DNA from: CANHEE01 sp043777755
GTDB taxonomy: Bacteria > Bacteroidota > Bacteroidia > Chitinophagales > Saprospiraceae
Direction: 5' to 3'
DNA: 13,450 nucleotides
NCBI GenBank assembly: GCA_043777755.1
Contig: JAYWHK010000047.1
Span: 1 to 13,450 of the forward strand
Position 1 is the stretch's first letter; each line of letters opens with the position of its first letter. This document shows, in pieces, positions 12,932 to 13,450 of this stretch. The position numbers and the translations under genes are program-made. The notes beneath the pieces were generated by a model. The model was given only the letters and a program-made list of their open reading frames with translations. It had not been told where the DNA came from and searched no databases.

Positions 12932-13270
12932 ATGAAAAAAAATATTATTATCGTTGTGTTGGCATTTTTTACATTTTTCTCTTGTACAAAAGGTACAGAC
13001 AAGATGAGCCTTTCAAGAGAAAAAATGGCGAATATTTTGTTAGATGCACACCTCGCAGAAAGTGCTTCCGTTTATCTTTCCAGCAAACAAAAAGACAGTA
13101 TTTCTCAAATCTATTACCAACAAATTGCTCAAATCCATGATGTAAGTACCGAAGAATTTAAGCAAAACATGGAAATTTTGAGTAAAAATCCTATCGAAAT
13201 GGAAAAAGTCTATAAAATAATCAAGGATTCTATCACAAGTAAAGAAAAACAAGTAGTGGGCGGGCATTAA
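12932..13270 (+). CDS. DUF4296 domain lipoprotein
   Basis: A 112-residue small lipoprotein of the Bacteroidota DUF4296 type. The signal peptide MKKNIIIVVLAFFTFFSC places the lipidated Cys at residue 18, followed by TKGTDK. The family core begins at LSREKMANILLDAHLAESA (26-44), where the 'M..IL.D.HLAE' pattern is diagnostic, and continues as an all-helical region with IYYQQIAQIHDVSTEEFKQNMEIL and a final helix (PIEMEKVYKIIKDSI). The function is unknown. The ATG at 12932 follows shortly after the upstream terminator. The stop codon lies only about 30 nt from the end of a transposase gene, so an insertion sequence has landed directly behind, and the last few residues (KEKQVVGGH) could have been altered by it. 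Confidence 0.85.
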   Translation: MKKNIIIVVLAFFTFFSCTKGTDKMSLSREKMANILLDAHLAESASVYLSSKQKDSISQIYYQQIAQIHDVSTEEFKQNMEILSKNPIEMEKVYKIIKDSITSKEKQVVGGH

Positions 13271-13299
13271 AATGTTCATTTTTAGTAAAAAAATCGTAA
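13271..13299. mobile_element. Probable terminal region of the IS66-like element
   Basis: Only 29 bases separate the DUF4296 stop from the transposase stop, so the insertion-sequence terminus must fall in or next to this stretch (AATGTTCATTTTTAGTAAAA and onward to GTAA). The other end is outside the window, so neither the inverted repeat nor the target duplication can be identified. Confidence 0.35.
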
Positions 13300-13450
13300 C
13301 TACACAGGTTGTATTTTGATGATTTGAGTTAGGCATGGAAGTACCTCTACACCTCTTTTACGAAGGGTATCGATAACAGAACGGATAACACAAAAGGCAT
13401 TTTGTCCAGATTTGAATTGACCAGACACTTTTTGCTTGACTTTGACGTTT
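13300..13450 (-). CDS. IS66-like transposase, C-terminal end (partial, cut by window edge)
   Basis: Read on the minus strand from the window edge, an open frame of 49 codons ends at TAG (13300-13302). It begins NVKVKQKVSGQFKSGQNAFC and goes on VIRSVIDTLRKRGVEVLPCLTQI. The 'VK.KQK.SG.F.....A......R..I.T....G..VL..L' pattern is that of the C-terminus of IS66-family (TnpC) transposases, the part after the catalytic DDE core. The start and catalytic residues lie outside the window, so I cannot tell whether the element is intact. The frame was identified by direct translation; the family assignment is from memory of the motif. The element's end should lie between here and the DUF4296 stop at 13270. 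Confidence 0.65.
   Translation of the reverse strand, partial: NVKVKQKVSGQFKSGQNAFCVIRSVIDTLRKRGVEVLPCLTQIIKIQPV

Overview
The window reads as chromosomal DNA of a Bacteroidota bacterium, most likely Cytophagales-like. The evidence is AT-rich DNA, start codons preceded by A/T-rich sequence instead of Shine-Dalgarno sites, several TAnnTTTG promoter boxes (the Bacteroidota -7 element), two proteins ending in type IX secretion (T9SS) sorting domains, a GEVED domain, a START-like domain protein, and a DUF4296 lipoprotein. The assignment below phylum level is an inference.

Layout, left to right. Positions 1-166 hold palindromic and short repeat DNA downstream of selD. selD (163-1197, minus) and a 3-hydroxyacyl-CoA dehydrogenase gene (1279-2169, plus) diverge from an 81-bp spacer with two back-to-back promoter boxes. 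Next come a START-like domain gene (2368-2751, plus), a strong terminator, a Lon-substrate-binding-domain gene (2871-3518, plus) and, convergent with it, a small membrane protein of unknown function (3524-3940, minus). A structured 345-bp gap separates this from an ABC exporter half-transporter (4295-6106, minus). After another gap lie two secreted T9SS cargo proteins: a 327-residue protein of unknown role (6441-7424) and a 988-residue subtilisin-family protease (7917-10883). Between them is a dense cluster of hairpin repeats. The last part has a histidine phosphatase family protein (11170-11760, plus), a CsaA-like tRNA-binding protein (11763-12113, minus, convergent), a secreted thioredoxin-fold protein (12294-12839), a DUF4296 lipoprotein (12932-13270) and the C-terminal end of an IS66-like transposase running in from the right edge (minus).

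The genes are mostly monocistronic housekeeping and envelope genes; no single pathway joins them and no defence system, CRISPR array, tRNA or rRNA is visible. The functional theme of the right half is the envelope: secreted protease and T9SS cargo, putative lipoproteins and a periplasmic thioredoxin-like protein. The least ordinary content is non-coding: a family of CACGGAC-TTTA-GTCCGTG-type palindromes, a 129-nt inverted repeat beginning in the protease stop codon, and two places where a good TAnnTTTG box is followed almost at once by a terminator-like hairpin with a T6 run, which could make very short RNAs or attenuated leaders. I do not see a clearly new multi-gene system.
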